Of a stretch of DNA of 50,457 bases, positions 41,746 through 49,390 are shown piece by piece (positions within the stretch are counted from its first letter, which is position 1; each line of letters starts with the position of its first letter). Origin of the DNA: Acidobacteriota bacterium. GTDB lineage: Bacteria; Acidobacteriota; Thermoanaerobaculia; Multivoradales; JAHEKO01. Made by a program: the position numbers and the translations under genes. The notes beneath the pieces are model-generated. The model did no database searches. It saw only the letters and a program-made list of their open reading frames with translations, and was not told the DNA's origin. The DNA lies in NCBI GenBank assembly GCA_029263375.1, contig JAJCXP010000230.1, positions 1 through 50,457 of the forward strand, given 5' to 3'.

Positions 41746-43158
41746 TCATTCCTCGACGCCGGTCTGCGGCTCTCCCTGGATCCGCCTGATCATCTCCGAG
41801 GCGTGTTCGTTGGCCGGTGCCAGCTCCAGGACGCGGCGGTAGCTGGCGAGCGCGCTCTCCGTTTCACCCGCGGCAAAGTACGCCTCACCCAGGCTGTCGT
41901 GGGTATTCGCCGAGCTCGGGAACTCGCTGGCGTTCAAGGCGAAGACTGCGATCGCGTCCTCGAACCGCCGAGCGCCGAGCATTTCGTATCCGAGCCGGTT
42001 GAGCACCGCCTCCGAGCGGCTGAAGTCGTACGCGGAATCCGATCGTCTCGATTCGCTCCGATAGAACGAGATCAGATCGGCGGATCCCGACTCCGCCAAC
42101 GACACGAGCGGAACGAGGATCGGAGTCTTCGCCTGCTCTCCAAGTGCAAACTCGCGGACCAGCATCGCAGCCAGGTCGAGGGCCAGATCCTTGGTCGAGG
42201 TGTCGTCGGTCAGCACGGCCACCCCCACCCGCTTGCTCGGAACGTAGCGCACGGTCGCGCGAGCGCCGCCGCCCTGATGGCCGAGCGTCCTGACTCCGTC
42301 AACCACCTCCAGAATGCTACCGAGGCTATAGCCATCGAAGTCGTAGGCATCGCGGTACAGAAGATCGGACAGGAAGTCGGGCGCGACGATCCGGCCGTCG
42401 TTCAAGGCGAGAAACAGCGCGGCCATGTCGGTCGCCGTGGTCTGGTAGCCGCCGGCAGAGGCTAGAAGCGGCGAGGTTCGTTGACCCGAGGCCATGTCGG
42501 CGTAGGAGGTCGCCGTCATGCCTGCTGGGTCGGTGACGTGCTCGGCTACAAGCTCGGGCCACGACCTGCCAAGCACGTCTGCGATCACCATCTCGGCGAC
42601 CCCGTACCCACTCTGGCGATACCGCGACGCCGCGCCGGGCTCGTAGTCGAGCGGCAGCGCTCGTACGAACTCGTAGATATCGCGGTTGCCGGAGCTCGGG
42701 TCGGATGCGAGGCGCTCGAATTCGGGACGGTTCACGATCATCGTGATGCCCGAAGAGTGGTTGAGCAACCGCCAGAACGGAATCGAGACCCAGGACGGCG
42801 GAGCATCCGCGAGGAGCGCTCCCAGGGGCTGGTCGAGATCGAACAGCCCGTCCTCGACGAGCGAAGCATAGGTGACGGATGTCAGCGCCTTGGTGGCAGA
42901 GTAGAGACCGAGGCTCGTGCTCTCATTGTACGGGCCTCCACCCCCGGCCTGTGTGCCGAAACCCCGCGCCAGGACGACCTCCTGCTCCCAGACGACGGCC
43001 ACCGCCAGGCCTTCGGCGCCGTAGGCCGCCAGCGCCATCTCGATGATCCGCTCGGTCTCGCTGGTGTCGGGCGGACGAAGGTCGGAAGCCTCCTGACATC
43101 CACTGGCCCCCAGCAGCACGAGTGCGGCCGATAGAAGGTAGCTGAGGCTGGCGGGCAT
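41746..43158 (-). CDS. Serine hydrolase (beta-lactamase/PBP class C fold) with C-terminal TPRs, lipoprotein
   Basis: The 470-residue protein has a signal peptide with Cys at residue 21 (LLGASGC). The class C-type hydrolase domain has S87-A-T-K90 (LYSATKAL) as the nucleophile motif, a Tyr motif in RYRQSGYG, and HQGGG in place of the KTG box. About 90 C-terminal residues form TPR-like helices (RRFEDAIAVFALNASEFPS, then GETESALASYRRVLELAP). This beta-lactamase-related family includes esterases, D-aminopeptidases and unknown enzymes; true antibiotic hydrolysis is not implied. The ATG at 43158 has GGAG eight bases upstream and gives the signal peptide; the longer frame to 43290 runs into the Ada-AlkA gene. 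It follows that gene by 26 bases, likely in one transcript. It is the first gene outside the island. Confidence 0.88.
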   Translation of the reverse strand: MPASLSYLLSAALVLLGASGCQEASDLRPPDTSETERIIEMALAAYGAEGLAVAVVWEQEVVLARGFGTQAGGGGPYNESTSLGLYSATKALTSVTYASLVEDGLFDLDQPLGALLADAPPSWVSIPFWRLLNHSSGITMIVNRPEFERLASDPSSGNRDIYEFVRALPLDYEPGAASRYRQSGYGVAEMVIADVLGRSWPELVAEHVTDPAGMTATSYADMASGQRTSPLLASAGGYQTTATDMAALFLALNDGRIVAPDFLSDLLYRDAYDFDGYSLGSILEVVDGVRTLGHQGGGARATVRYVPSKRVGVAVLTDDTSTKDLALDLAAMLVREFALGEQAKTPILVPLVSLAESGSADLISFYRSESRRSDSAYDFSRSEAVLNRLGYEMLGARRFEDAIAVFALNASEFPSSANTHDSLGEAYFAAGETESALASYRRVLELAPANEHASEMIRRIQGEPQTGVEE

Positions 43159-43184
43159 TTGGCGATCTCCAGGCTTGAGATTCG

Positions 43185-44675
43185 TTAGACAGTGCTGCGG
43201 CGATGGCGGTCGTTCGAGAGCCCCCTCTCGGGAAGCCAGCTGTCCGAGAGCCAGAGGTGCATGGCAGCGTACGACCTCCAGGGGCGCCACCGCATCGACG
43301 ACTCACGCAGGTCGCGCAGACCCAGGCGGGCCGCGGCGGCGCGCAGAGCGAGGTCGGTGTCCGGAAAGGCGTCCGGCCAGTGCAGGGCGCGCATCGCGAT
43401 GTACTCGGCCGTCCACGGGCCGATGCCCGGCAACGCCGTCAACTGCTGCCGCGCGACGTTCGCCGAGGACCCCGGCGAGAGCAGCTCGGGCTTCTCCTGA
43501 TCCAGCCGCGCCACGGCGAGGATCGAGGCGGCACGTGACTTCGGAATGCCGATCGAAGCGATGGCGTCGACCGACTGCTGCGCGAGGTCCGCGGAGGTGG
43601 GCGTCAGACGGCGCAGGTCGCTCTCGGGGGCCTCGGTAGGAGACCCGAAGCGCTCGGCGAGCCGACCCGCGAGGGTCGACGCGCCGGCCACGGAGACCTG
43701 CTGGCCGAGGATCGCCCGCCATGCGAGCTCGAAGCCGTCGAACGCCCCGGGAACCCGCAGACCGGGAAAGGCCGCCACACCTGGCGCCAGGTTTGGATCC
43801 TGCCCCAGGACCCGATCGACCAGGTCCGGCGTCGCGTTCAGGTCGAGCAGGTCCCGCACGCGGGCAAGCAGTGCCTGCAGGTGCGGGGAAAGCGACTCGG
43901 AAACGCGGACCCGTATCTCGGGCCGCCCCGCGGGGCCGTCGAGTCGAATCCAGCCGTGGGTGCCACTGATGGAGACCGTCCGGTAGTAGGCGCCATCTCG
44001 GGCGCTCTCGACATGCGGAATGGCGCGGGCAGACAAGAAACCGAGGAGCTGCGGCCAGGCGAGCGGCGGCCGGTAGTCCAGGCGGAGTTCGAGGATCGGG
44101 AGCCGCCGTGCCGGCGTACGGCGGCGTCTGAAGTCTCGGGGGCAGATCCCGTATCTGTTCGCGAACAGCTCGTTGAACCGGCGCAGGCTGGAGAACCCGC
44201 TGTCCAGTGCAACCCGGAGAATCGAGAAGTCGGTCTCGGTGAGTAGCTGTTTGGCGATCAGGAGCCTGGCGGTTTGCGCCAGGGCGATCGGAGTCACCCC
44301 CGTCGCCTCTTTCACGAGCCGTCGAAGGTGCCGCTCGCTGATGCCGAAGGAAGTGGCGAGGTCGCCGAGCTTCTGGCCGTCGCTCAGGTAGCCCGCCTGG
44401 ATCCGTGCGACGATGCCGCCCGCGAGGGCAGATGGCTCCTGGCCGGCAGGCGCGGCCGGAGCGAGCTCCGGTCGACAGCGGAGACAGGGTCGGAAGCCGG
44501 CGCTCTCGGCCGCCGCCGCCGACGGGTGGTACGAGCAGCTGCTGGCGCGCGGCTTCCTCGCCGGGCAAACCGACCGGCAGTAGACGCCTGTCGTTGAGAC
44601 GCCGACGAAGAACAGGCCGTCGAATCGCGAGTCTCTCGCGAGCAAGGCCCTGTAGCAGACACTTGCGTCGAGCAT
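43185..44675 (-). CDS. alkA: Ada-AlkA fusion: methylation-responsive regulator and 3-methyladenine DNA glycosylase
   Basis: The 496-residue protein has an Ada zinc domain with C33, C37, C64 and C67 (VYCRSVCPARKP; FRPCLRCRPE); C33 is the expected methyl-phosphotriester acceptor. An AraC-type HTH follows at about 90-185 (LATSFGISERHLRRLVKEAT). An AlkA N-terminal domain and the HhH-GPD glycosylase core come next (LTALPGIGPWTAEYIAMRAL, catalytic-Asp region FPDTDLALRAA). The O6-methylguanine transferase domain of E. coli Ada is missing. The protein should sense DNA methyl damage, activate its own transcription and excise alkylated bases. This domain order is well known in Actinobacteria and Proteobacteria. 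The following serine hydrolase gene is probably co-transcribed. Confidence 0.94.
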   Translation of the reverse strand: MLDASVCYRALLARDSRFDGLFFVGVSTTGVYCRSVCPARKPRASSCSYHPSAAAAESAGFRPCLRCRPELAPAAPAGQEPSALAGGIVARIQAGYLSDGQKLGDLATSFGISERHLRRLVKEATGVTPIALAQTARLLIAKQLLTETDFSILRVALDSGFSSLRRFNELFANRYGICPRDFRRRRTPARRLPILELRLDYRPPLAWPQLLGFLSARAIPHVESARDGAYYRTVSISGTHGWIRLDGPAGRPEIRVRVSESLSPHLQALLARVRDLLDLNATPDLVDRVLGQDPNLAPGVAAFPGLRVPGAFDGFELAWRAILGQQVSVAGASTLAGRLAERFGSPTEAPESDLRRLTPTSADLAQQSVDAIASIGIPKSRAASILAVARLDQEKPELLSPGSSANVARQQLTALPGIGPWTAEYIAMRALHWPDAFPDTDLALRAAAARLGLRDLRESSMRWRPWRSYAAMHLWLSDSWLPERGLSNDRHRRSTV

Positions 44676-44788
44676 GGGTTCAGCCTAGCGGGTGGTTCCG
44701 GGGGAATCTAGCGGAATCCAGCCATGGAACGCTGATTGGCACGATCCTCGCTTTGTCCAGGAGGGAAGGGTTACCAGGAGATCGAAAA

Positions 44789-45469
44789 ATGTCCAGGACA
44801 GAGAACATACTCACCGGTCGTTTTCGGATAGCCGTAGCGGCCCTGCCGCTGCTCGCGCTGCTGCTGGTGACGGGCTGCGCCAGCGTCACCGATCCCTACG
44901 CCACCAAGCGCGACAAGACGAAAAAGGGCGCCGCGGTCGGCGCTGCTTCCGGAGCTGCCGCGGCCATCCTCAAGGGCGAGCGTGAGGCCGACGAGATCCT
45001 CGCCGGCGCAGCCATCGGCGCCGCCATCGGCACCGGGGTGGGCGTCTACATGGATCGGCAGGAGGAGGCGTTGGCGCGCATTCCGGGCACGACCGTGGAG
45101 CGGATCGACAAGAACCTGCTGCTGGTTCGATTCGACTCGAACGTGCTCTTCAGTGTCGACTCCGCGATTGTCGGCGGCGCCGGTCGCGCGTCGGTCGACC
45201 GGGTCGCGAGCGTGCTGGCCGAGTATCGGAAGACCGCCGTCATCGTCCAGGGACACACCGACGCGACCGGCAGCGAGCAGCACAATCAGGACCTCTCCGA
45301 GCGTCGCGCCGGGGCCGTGCGCGGACTGCTGATCGGCGCCGGCGTGGACGCCGGTCGCATCACTGCCGTCGGCTACGGCAAAGGCTATCCAGTGGCTTCG
45401 AACGACACGGAGAGCAGCCGGCGCCTGAACCGCAGAGTCGACGTGCTGCTCAAAGCCAAGGTGAAGTAG
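44789..45469 (+). CDS. OmpA-family lipoprotein with glycine zipper
   Basis: The 226-residue protein has a signal peptide ending LLVTGC (lipoprotein cleavage). A glycine-zipper region follows (GAAVGAASGAAAA, then AGAAIGAAIGTGVGVYMD). The C-terminal OmpA domain has the peptidoglycan-binding segment QGHTDATGSEQHNQDLSERR. The arrangement matches YiaD-like lipoproteins that tether the outer membrane to peptidoglycan. The ATG at 44789 has GGAG eight bases upstream; the frame is open to 44405, but that extension is antisense to the Ada domain and not signal-like. It stands alone, divergent from the Ada-AlkA gene. Confidence 0.93.
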   Translation: MSRTENILTGRFRIAVAALPLLALLLVTGCASVTDPYATKRDKTKKGAAVGAASGAAAAILKGEREADEILAGAAIGAAIGTGVGVYMDRQEEALARIPGTTVERIDKNLLLVRFDSNVLFSVDSAIVGGAGRASVDRVASVLAEYRKTAVIVQGHTDATGSEQHNQDLSERRAGAVRGLLIGAGVDAGRITAVGYGKGYPVASNDTESSRRLNRRVDVLLKAKVK

Positions 45470-45557
45470 GTCGCCAACCACGCTCAAGGAGTCGGTGCGG
45501 GGGAAGGTGGGGTGGCACTGAACGCGGCGACATCGCGGGCAAGCCGCGCGCGTCGCC

Positions 45558-46265
45558 TCAGTGCGCCATCGCCACCAGGGCCGCGCGCGCCTCTCCGGCG
45601 TTGGTGACCGGGCCTTCGAAGCTCAGGCGGTGGATCGTCTCACCGACCCGCACGTCGAACCCTTCACCGTCGATGCCCACCATCGTCACGTCGTCGTCCG
45701 ACTGTGGGTCGATGCCGAGTCCCGACCGGCAGTAGTGCCGCAGGGCGTCTCCGTGGTCCTCGTTCATGTGCTCGAGGATCGCAGCCTCGGCCTTGGAATC
45801 GAACGGGTTCGCCTCGAGGAACTCGTCCGGGGCGATCCAGCGGATATTGCCGAAGCCGCCGATGTAGCGCAGGCGGACCGGCTCGAGAACGTAGAACGAG
45901 AAGTCGTGCGTCCCGTGGTAGCCGCGGGAGGCGGGGAAGTAGCGGTAGTAGCGCTCCGGGACGTCGGCCTCGTCGCCGGCGAGGGGAGCGACGTCGGCCA
46001 GGTAGGTCAGCCGGCCGGCGGCCTGGACATCGGTCGCGCCGGCCGCGAGCACAGTCAGCGAGACGCGCGGATCGACGACGATGTTCTTCGTGTGCTGCGC
46101 GATCGAGCTGATCAGCAGTACCGGGCGGCCGGCGCGGTCGAGGCAGTAGGGCGTCACCGAGCCGAACGGATAGCCGGGCACTTCCGCCGAGTGCGTGGAC
46201 AGGACACCGGCGCGGCCTTCGACCAGCAGCGCCCGGGCCTCCTTGTGATCGTTCCAGTTGCTCAT
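45558..46265 (-). CDS. HugZ-like pyridoxamine-5'-phosphate-oxidase-fold protein with DUF2470
   Basis: The 235-residue protein has an N-terminal split-barrel flavin-binding fold (ARALLVEGRAGVLSTHSAEV, then GYPFGSVTPYCLD and VLLISSIAQHTKNI). The C-terminal DUF2470 module begins AAILEHMNEDHGDALRHYC. This pair of domains is found in heme-utilisation and related oxidases (HugZ family), which bind heme or flavin. No heme-uptake genes are nearby, so the role is only suggested. It is a cytoplasmic protein. The start is ATG. It is the last of a minus-strand run with two acetyltransferases and a rhodanese. Confidence 0.88.
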   Translation of the reverse strand: MSNWNDHKEARALLVEGRAGVLSTHSAEVPGYPFGSVTPYCLDRAGRPVLLISSIAQHTKNIVVDPRVSLTVLAAGATDVQAAGRLTYLADVAPLAGDEADVPERYYRYFPASRGYHGTHDFSFYVLEPVRLRYIGGFGNIRWIAPDEFLEANPFDSKAEAAILEHMNEDHGDALRHYCRSGLGIDPQSDDDVTMVGIDGEGFDVRVGETIHRLSFEGPVTNAGEARAALVAMAH

Positions 46266-46290
46266 CGCGGTGGATCTTAGACCAGCGTCC

Positions 46291-47088
46291 TCAAAGAACG
46301 ACCTTCAAGATCCGGTGCCGGCTCACGAACCCGGCCTTTTCGATCGCCCGCCGAGCCGCCTGGTTGTCGACCGTGGTGGAGCAGATCGGCACCAGCTCGC
46401 GGTCGTAGCAGAGCTGCTTGAGCCGCCTCAGAGTGTGAGTGGCGACCCCCCGGCCACGATGACTGCGCATCGTGATCACTCCCAGGTCCACGAACGGCGA
46501 CTGACTCTCGCTCACCCGCGCCTCGCCGGTCGCCAGGATCTCCTCGCCGAGCCGTAGGGCGTAGAGCTCCCGGCGACCGACGAGATTCTCGAGGTAGCCG
46601 TCGAGCCACTCCCCCGGATCGGCATCGAGACTCGCGCGTTGCAGCTCGCCGATGGTGTCGAGCTCGCCGGTCTCAACGAGGTCGAGCGATGCTCCGTCGA
46701 GCTTCGCGGTGCTCAGCTCCCTGCGACGTTGGTCGTGAAAGAGGAAGCTGTGCACAGTGAGGCCCTTCTGAGCGTCGAGGCACAGCCCGAGGAACAGCTG
46801 GTCGGCCGTGCTCACAATCGCGCTCGTCACGTCGTCGCGAGCGATCACTTCGCCAAAGAGCTCCCCGGCGCGCTGCTCCAGCGGTGCCACGACGAAGAAC
46901 TGAAGCAGCTGCCCCTCACTGTCAACACAGAAGTAGCCCGCCCGTTCCCCGTCGGCGCGGATCTCCATCTGCCGGCTCATCGCGACGAACGCTTCCCACA
47001 TGCCGTCGAGAGGCGCCGCCATGGACGCCAGGCAGTCTCTTCGCAGGTCCGCGAGATCGGCCGATTCGCGCTCGTGGATCGTGATCAA
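46291..47088 (-). CDS. GNAT-family N-acetyltransferase
   Basis: The 265-residue protein has the acetyl-CoA binding motif A in its C-terminal half (DLGVITMRSHRGRGVATHTLRRL, with the R-G-R-G-V-A loop) and motif B CSTTVDNQAARRAIEKAGF. The N-terminal 130 residues (YFCVDSEGQLLQFFVV region) are not typical of short GNATs and may form a second, degenerate GNAT-like fold that binds the acceptor. Acceptor unknown. The TTG start lies 12 bases after the previous acetyltransferase gene; no strong ribosome-binding site is seen. Together with its neighbours it forms a compact minus-strand cluster. Confidence 0.85.
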   Translation of the reverse strand: MITIHERESADLADLRRDCLASMAAPLDGMWEAFVAMSRQMEIRADGERAGYFCVDSEGQLLQFFVVAPLEQRAGELFGEVIARDDVTSAIVSTADQLFLGLCLDAQKGLTVHSFLFHDQRRRELSTAKLDGASLDLVETGELDTIGELQRASLDADPGEWLDGYLENLVGRRELYALRLGEEILATGEARVSESQSPFVDLGVITMRSHRGRGVATHTLRRLKQLCYDRELVPICSTTVDNQAARRAIEKAGFVSRHRILKVVL

Positions 47089-47100
47089 TGCCGGTCGATC

Positions 47101-47589
47101 CTATCGGCTCTCGCCGCCGAGAAGGCGCGAACACGACGCCCGGTCCAGGGTGAAGCGCAGCTTCTGGGTCGAGCGCGCGCCGAGCCGTTCGTAGAAGCGC
47201 GCCGCGTCGTCGTTCCAGATCGGCGTCTGCCACTGGAGATTCACGGCGCCGAGAGCGAGGGCGAGCCGTGCCACGTGCTCGACCAACGTCCGACCGAGCC
47301 CCTGGCTGCGATAGGGCGCGCGCAGGTAGAGGCAGTCGAGGTGCAGGTAGCGTCGCGCATCCCAGGTGGAGAGCTCGAGGCTCGCGCTCGCGAAGCCGGC
47401 CAGCTCGCCGGGCGCTTCGACGACCAGACAGTGCGCGTCATCGGAGTCGAGCAGCAGGGTCTTCAGCTCGGGCTCGCGCTCGTGATCCGACCAGCTCGCC
47501 CGCTCGAAGTCGGCGTGCTCCCGACAGAGCGTCACGAGCTCGGGAAGATCACCCCGCTCGAGCGGGCGAATCCGGACTTCGTCGATCAA
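47101..47589 (-). CDS. GNAT-family N-acetyltransferase, translationally coupled to rhodanese
   Basis: The 162-residue single-domain GNAT has motif A with LHLDCLYLRAPYRSQGLGRTL (R-S-Q-G-L-G loop) and motif B NLQWQTPIWNDDAARFYERLG. The acceptor could be a small amine or a protein. The TTG start at 47589 overlaps the rhodanese stop as TTGA and is followed at once by the conserved EVRIRPLERGDLPEL start of the fold. The same frame is open to 48690, but the extension has no GNAT similarity and lies antisense to other genes, so it was cut. Confidence 0.85.
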   Translation of the reverse strand: MIDEVRIRPLERGDLPELVTLCREHADFERASWSDHEREPELKTLLLDSDDAHCLVVEAPGELAGFASASLELSTWDARRYLHLDCLYLRAPYRSQGLGRTLVEHVARLALALGAVNLQWQTPIWNDDAARFYERLGARSTQKLRFTLDRASCSRLLGGESR

Positions 47590-47993
47590 GAGGATTCCAG
47601 CTCGAAGCCCTCGTCCCGCCAGCCGGCGGTGCCGCCGATCATCTCCTTGACCGGTCGTCCGAGCCCGGCGATCCGAGCCGCTCCGCGAGTGGAGCCGTTG
47701 CAGTGCGGCCCCGCGCAATAGACCACGAAGAGGGTGTCCGCCGGATACTGGGCGAGGCGCTCGTCGGTGAGCGTCTGGTACGGGAGGTTGATCGCGCCGG
47801 GGAGATGCCCGGACGCGTAGGCTTCGGGCGAACGGACGTCGACCAGGACGAAGCCCCGATCGTCCAGGGCTTCCGTGGCGTGCACGTCCCAGCAGTCGGT
47901 CTCGAAGGCGAAACGGGCCTTGAAATGGGCGGCAGCTTCGTCGGGCGGGACTGTGGGCACTTCGACTACCAGATTCTTGAGCTGGACTCTCAT
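47586..47993 (-). CDS. Rhodanese-domain sulfurtransferase
   Basis: The 135-residue single rhodanese domain has the acidic motif VLVDVRSPEAYASGHLPGAI and the active loop with C93 (VVYCAGPHCNGSTRGA). The second Cys (C98) and the Asn-Gly are typical of this subgroup. It transfers sulfane sulfur or acts as a redox or phosphatase-like domain. The ATG has GAGGAG six bases upstream. It is divergent from the FtrA-type regulator gene, and such regulators often sit beside rhodanese genes, so it is a plausible regulatory target. Confidence 0.92.
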   Translation of the reverse strand: MRVQLKNLVVEVPTVPPDEAAAHFKARFAFETDCWDVHATEALDDRGFVLVDVRSPEAYASGHLPGAINLPYQTLTDERLAQYPADTLFVVYCAGPHCNGSTRGAARIAGLGRPVKEMIGGTAGWRDEGFELESS

Positions 47994-48073
47994 GGTTTCT
48001 CCTCGGGGGTGTATCGGTTCGTCGGGCGATCCGCTTCGAGATCAGTATCGAGGAGGGAGACCTAGGCTCGCAA

Positions 48074-48102
48074 TTGGCAGAAAAGGCAATGATGCGTAAA
48101 AT
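48074..48102 (+). promoter_or_regulatory. Promoter of the ftrA-like gene, leaderless
   Basis: TTGGCA (48074-48079) and TAAAAT (48097-48102) are 17 bases apart, close to consensus. The ATG follows after only six bases (ACCGCC), so transcription should start at the ATG. Confidence 0.7.
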
Positions 48103-48108
48103 ACCGCC

Positions 48109-49071
48109 ATGCGTAGAGACCCTCTCGACGTCGTCGTCATCGCCTACGAAGGGCTCTGCACCTTCGAGTTCGGGATCATCATCGAGCTCTTCGGGTTGCA
48201 TCGGCCGGAGCTCGACCCCTGGTATCGACTCCGGGTGGCCGGTGTCGACGAGGGTCCGTTGAAAGCGACGGGTGGGATCTGCGTCGAGGTGCCGTTCTCT
48301 CTCAGGATCCTCGACCGCGCCGGGACCATCATCGTGCCGGGTTGGCGCTCGCCCGACGCGCCGGTTCCGGGGGCGCTCGTTCGCAAGTTGCAGAAGGCCA
48401 GCCGCGAGGGCGCTCGCATCGTCTCGGTCTGCAGCGGTGTCTTCGTCCTCGCTGCGGCCGGCCTCCTCGATGGCAAGCGGGCGGCGACCCACTGGCGATA
48501 CGCCGCCGCCCTGGCGCAGCGCTACGCGGCCATCTCGATCGACAAGGACGTCCTCTACGTCGATGAAGGCAACATCATTACCTCCGCCGGGAGTGCCGCC
48601 GGCATCGACATGGGGCTGCACCTGATTCACCGAGACTTCGGCGCGACCGTAGCGAACAGCGTCGCCCGCCGGTTGGTCGTGCCCCCTCATCGCGAGGGCG
48701 GCCAGAAGCAGTTCATCGACACCCCGGTGGCGAGATCCGAAGGCGAAGCCCCCCTGGCCGGCCTCCTCGACCGCCTACGCGAGACCCTGTCCGATCCCCA
48801 CACCGTCGACAGCATGGCGACGAGCTCCAACATGTCGACCCGCACCTTCGCCCGACGGTTCAAAGCGGCCACCGGCACGACCCCCCACCGCTGGCTTCAA
48901 CGCGAACGCGCCCGGCTCGCCCAGGAGCTCCTGGAGACCACGGCGCTGCCCCTGGACAGAATCGCCGAGAGCTCGGGGTTCGGTGACTCGCAGCTCCTTC
49001 GGCTTCACTTCAAGCGGGTCGTGGGGACGGCGCCGTCCGACTATCGGAAGAGCTTTCGAGGGCGGGTTTGA
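48109..49071 (+). CDS. ftrA: GlxA/FtrA-type transcriptional regulator (DJ-1/PfpI plus AraC HTH)
   Basis: The 320-residue protein has an N-terminal DJ-1/PfpI-like domain (about 6-190; nucleophile-elbow C108 in SVCSGVFVLAAAGLLDGKRA, then THWRYA). Two AraC-type helix-turn-helices follow at about 215-315 (VDSMATSSNMSTRTFARRFK; LDRIAESSGFGDSQLLRLHF). The DJ-1-like part senses a small molecule in this family and the HTHs bind DNA. It is divergent from the rhodanese-GNAT cluster, which it may control. The ATG lies six bases after a strong -10 box, with no Shine-Dalgarno sequence. The gene name is by family similarity only. Confidence 0.88.
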   Translation: MRRDPLDVVVIAYEGLCTFEFGIIIELFGLHRPELDPWYRLRVAGVDEGPLKATGGICVEVPFSLRILDRAGTIIVPGWRSPDAPVPGALVRKLQKASREGARIVSVCSGVFVLAAAGLLDGKRAATHWRYAAALAQRYAAISIDKDVLYVDEGNIITSAGSAAGIDMGLHLIHRDFGATVANSVARRLVVPPHREGGQKQFIDTPVARSEGEAPLAGLLDRLRETLSDPHTVDSMATSSNMSTRTFARRFKAATGTTPHRWLQRERARLAQELLETTALPLDRIAESSGFGDSQLLRLHFKRVVGTAPSDYRKSFRGRV

Positions 49072-49390
49072 GGGGTCTCGGACCGTGACCTTCACTCAAC
49101 CTCGGCTATCTCGCGCTCTTGGGTCGGGAGCAAGGCCGGTCGAACCCATCGGCTCGGATCGCGGGCAAGAAACTCGAGATTCTGCTTGACAGCATTTTCG
49201 AGCCCCGCCCGGAGCACCCTCCAGACCGCGAATCAGACCGGCCGCTCCCGCCCGAGGTTCGCGTGAGAGACGAGATCCTGGACATCTCGACAAGAACGCC
49301 AGATTGCCCTCCGATCGCGCCGTATGCGCCAGCCTAAAGCGCTGAAAAACCAGGGGTTACAGTGCTCTTCGAACCCATTCGGAGGGCCCC
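49072..49390. other. Intergenic region before the HNH gene, no gene seen
   Basis: This 319-base gap contains no supported gene, tRNA or clear repeat. A TTGACA occurs near 49188 but no -10 box is at the right distance. The last bases hold GGAGG (49381-49385), the ribosome-binding site of the HNH gene. Confidence 0.5.

Noticed and set aside
44405-44788. N-terminal extension of the OmpA-family lipoprotein
   Set aside because: It is antisense to the Ada domain, while the ATG at 44789 has a good ribosome-binding site and a lipoprotein signal.
47590-48690. Long N-terminal extension of the second GNAT
   Set aside because: It overlaps rhodanese in another frame and is antisense to ftrA; the GNAT fold begins at the TTG overlapping the rhodanese stop.
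49188-49193. TTGACA as the -35 of the HNH gene
   Set aside because: No -10-like hexamer lies 16-19 bases downstream and the start codon is 200 bases away.
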